Below, one piece after another: positions 6,139-6,926 of a DNA stretch of 6,926 nucleotides; position 1 is the stretch's first letter; every line of letters begins with the position of its first letter. The DNA lies in contig JBAZRT010000036.1 of assembly GCA_041662765.1 (NCBI GenBank), positions 1-6,926 on the forward strand, given 5' to 3'. Origin of the DNA: JAPLXD01 sp041662765 (GTDB lineage: Bacteria > Patescibacteriota > Minisyncoccia > Moranbacterales > UBA11712). The position numbers were made by a program, and so were the translations under genes. The notes beneath the pieces were generated by a model, which searched no databases, was not told the origin of the DNA, and worked only from the letters and a program-made list of their open reading frames with translations.

Positions 6139-6158
6139 CGCCTGCCTGCCGGCAGGCG
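6139..6158. repeat. GC-rich palindromic hairpin (CCTGCC/GGCAGG type) in the DHH-gene leader
   Basis: CGCCTGCC (6139-6146) pairs perfectly with GGCAGGCG (6151-6158) around a TGCC loop. T6138-A6159, a T6137-G6160 wobble and A6136-T6161 extend the stem. As DNA, the core 6144-6157 is a perfect 14-bp palindrome. It stands out from its AT-rich surroundings. I remember near-identical CCTGCCTGCCGGCAGGCAGG elements scattered through Patescibacteria genomes, sometimes read as CRQAG or PAGRQAG peptides inside proteins. No T-run follows, so it is not a terminator. It lies 28 bp upstream of the ATG and could affect translation or mRNA stability. Confidence 0.8.
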
Positions 6159-6185
6159 AGTAATTCATAGCTCAAAAAGAAGCAC

Positions 6186-6926
6186 ATGCCCCTTTCTCCT
6201 CAAGACCAATTGAAAAACCAAATCGAGGCCGCCGAGAATATTTTGATCCTCGCGGCCGAGAAGCCGTCACTCGACACGATCGCCGCGAGCTGGGCACTTT
6301 CCCATCTCCTCAAAAGCCTCGGAAAAAATCCTGTCGTTTTGCAAAGAGAAGGCGACGCTGATTCTTTTTCTTTTCTTTCTCCTCCTGAAGAAACGGAAAC
6401 CGAGATCAAGGGCGCGCGCGATTTTGTGCTCTCTTTCGATACCGCACGAAACCGCATCATGGATTTCCGGACGGAAAACAAAGTTGGCGCGTTCGAAATA
6501 TATATTACGCCGGAGCATGGAGCAATCGACCCCCGAGATTTTTCTTTCATTCCGGCAAAATTCAAATATGATCTTGTGATCGTCCTTGGCTGTCAAAGCC
6601 TTGAGAACCTTGGGAGCACAAGTGAAAAAAACAGCGATCTCTTTTTTGAAGTGCCGATTGCGAACATCGACAACGCAAGCACGAATGAAAATTTCGGCCA
6701 GATCAATCTTGTCGACATCACCGCTTCATCCGTTTCGGAAACCATTGCCGAAATTTTCAAAAATATTTGGGGCAAGCAGGCGGACAAAGACATTGCCCAA
6801 TGCCTTCTAGCCGGACTTATCGCGGCCACGCACAATTTCCAAAGCAAAAAAACGACTCCTCAAACATTTCTCGCTGCCTCGTGGCTGATCGAAAAAGGCG
6901 CCGACCAGCAAGGGGTTGTGAGAAAT
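6186..6926 (+). CDS. DHH-superfamily (NrnA/RecJ-like) protein with degenerate active-site motifs, incomplete at right edge
   Basis: The frame is open for 247 codons to the window end. It follows the DHH phosphoesterase plan: an opening strand-helix ILILAAEKPSLDTIAASWAL (20-39), motif-II strand YDLVIVLG (128-135), the motif-III block ANIDNASTNENFGQINLVD (159-177), ASSVSE (180-185), and motif-IV region AGLIAATHNF (209-218). DHH enzymes such as NrnA, RecJ and GdpP hydrolyse nanoRNA, DNA or cyclic dinucleotides using Mn2+ held by H-x-x-x-D-x-D, D, D-H-H and D-T-G. Here these read A-x-x-x-S-x-D, G135, D162-N-A and A-T-H. Most ligands are therefore missing, and catalysis by the usual mechanism is unlikely. 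It may be a binding or regulatory protein. The C-terminal DHHA1 domain, if present, is outside the window. The start ATG has only a purine-rich AAAAAGAAG upstream. The gene has its own promoter, divergent from the secreted-protein gene. Confidence 0.85.
   Translation, partial: MPLSPQDQLKNQIEAAENILILAAEKPSLDTIAASWALSHLLKSLGKNPVVLQREGDADSFSFLSPPEETETEIKGARDFVLSFDTARNRIMDFRTENKVGAFEIYITPEHGAIDPRDFSFIPAKFKYDLVIVLGCQSLENLGSTSEKNSDLFFEVPIANIDNASTNENFGQINLVDITASSVSETIAEIFKNIWGKQADKDIAQCLLAGLIAATHNFQSKKTTPQTFLAASWLIEKGADQQGVVRN

Larger units (their letters stand above)
5877..6185. other. Divergent intergenic region, 309 bp
   Basis: This non-coding stretch separates the leftward secreted-protein gene from the rightward DHH-family gene. 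From left to right it holds the Shine-Dalgarno and leader, the leftward promoter, small palindromes (5982-5993; TCAC-C-GTGA at 6001-6009), an 8-bp inverted repeat (6006-6055), an A-rich tract (about 6056-6070), the rightward promoter with its overlapping inverted repeat, and a GC-rich hairpin in the rightward leader. Open frames through it are short and cross these signals, so I annotate no gene. Confidence 0.8.

Noticed and set aside
5960..6187. Minus-strand frame of 75 codons containing the peptide ACRQAGEF
   Set aside because: It crosses the rightward promoter, its inverted repeat and the GC-rich hairpin. The ACRQAG peptide is just a translation of the palindromic element. No Shine-Dalgarno is seen.
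6200..6596. Minus-strand frames opposite the DHH-family gene
   Set aside because: They are antisense to a continuous 247-codon frame with recognisable family motifs, a consensus promoter and a matching start. The antisense products show no domain.

Overview
The window looks like a piece of a Patescibacteria (Candidate Phyla Radiation, Parcubacteria-like) chromosome. This is inferred from three things: a Pol I whose proofreading residues have decayed; a DHH-family protein and a GT-C-like membrane protein of types I associate with these genomes; and two kinds of intergenic repeat I remember from them, an ATTGAAAATTG-type AT-rich repeat and a CCTGCC/GGCAGG palindrome. No rRNA, tRNA, CRISPR array, transposase or phage gene was seen.

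Layout. A minus-strand block runs right to left: tsaE (5153-4716), polA (4591-1913), a polytopic membrane protein with a C-terminal soluble domain (1867-287), and the start of an ABC-2 type permease (287 to the left edge). The last two overlap by one base (TGATG) and are probably translationally coupled. A dispersed-type AT-rich inverted repeat fills the tsaE-polA gap. Upstream of tsaE, a clear rho-independent terminator (5191-5232) closes a separate minus-strand unit. That unit is one gene for a small secreted, repeat-rich protein (5876-5250) with its own sigma-70-like promoter and a strong Shine-Dalgarno. A 309-bp divergent intergenic region follows (5877-6185). It drives the secreted-protein gene leftward and a DHH-superfamily gene rightward (6186 to the right edge, incomplete).

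How the genes relate. tsaE (t6A tRNA modification) and polA (replication and repair) are housekeeping genes. The membrane protein and ABC permease suggest an envelope or export function downstream. The secreted protein is probably an envelope or extracellular low-complexity protein. Points most worth a second look are the DHH protein, which lacks essentially all expected metal ligands; a 25-bp inverted repeat lying over its -35 box; the GC-rich hairpin in its leader; the nested tandem duplications in the secreted protein; and the proofreading-deficient Pol I. I found no convincing evidence of a new multi-gene defence or mobile system here.
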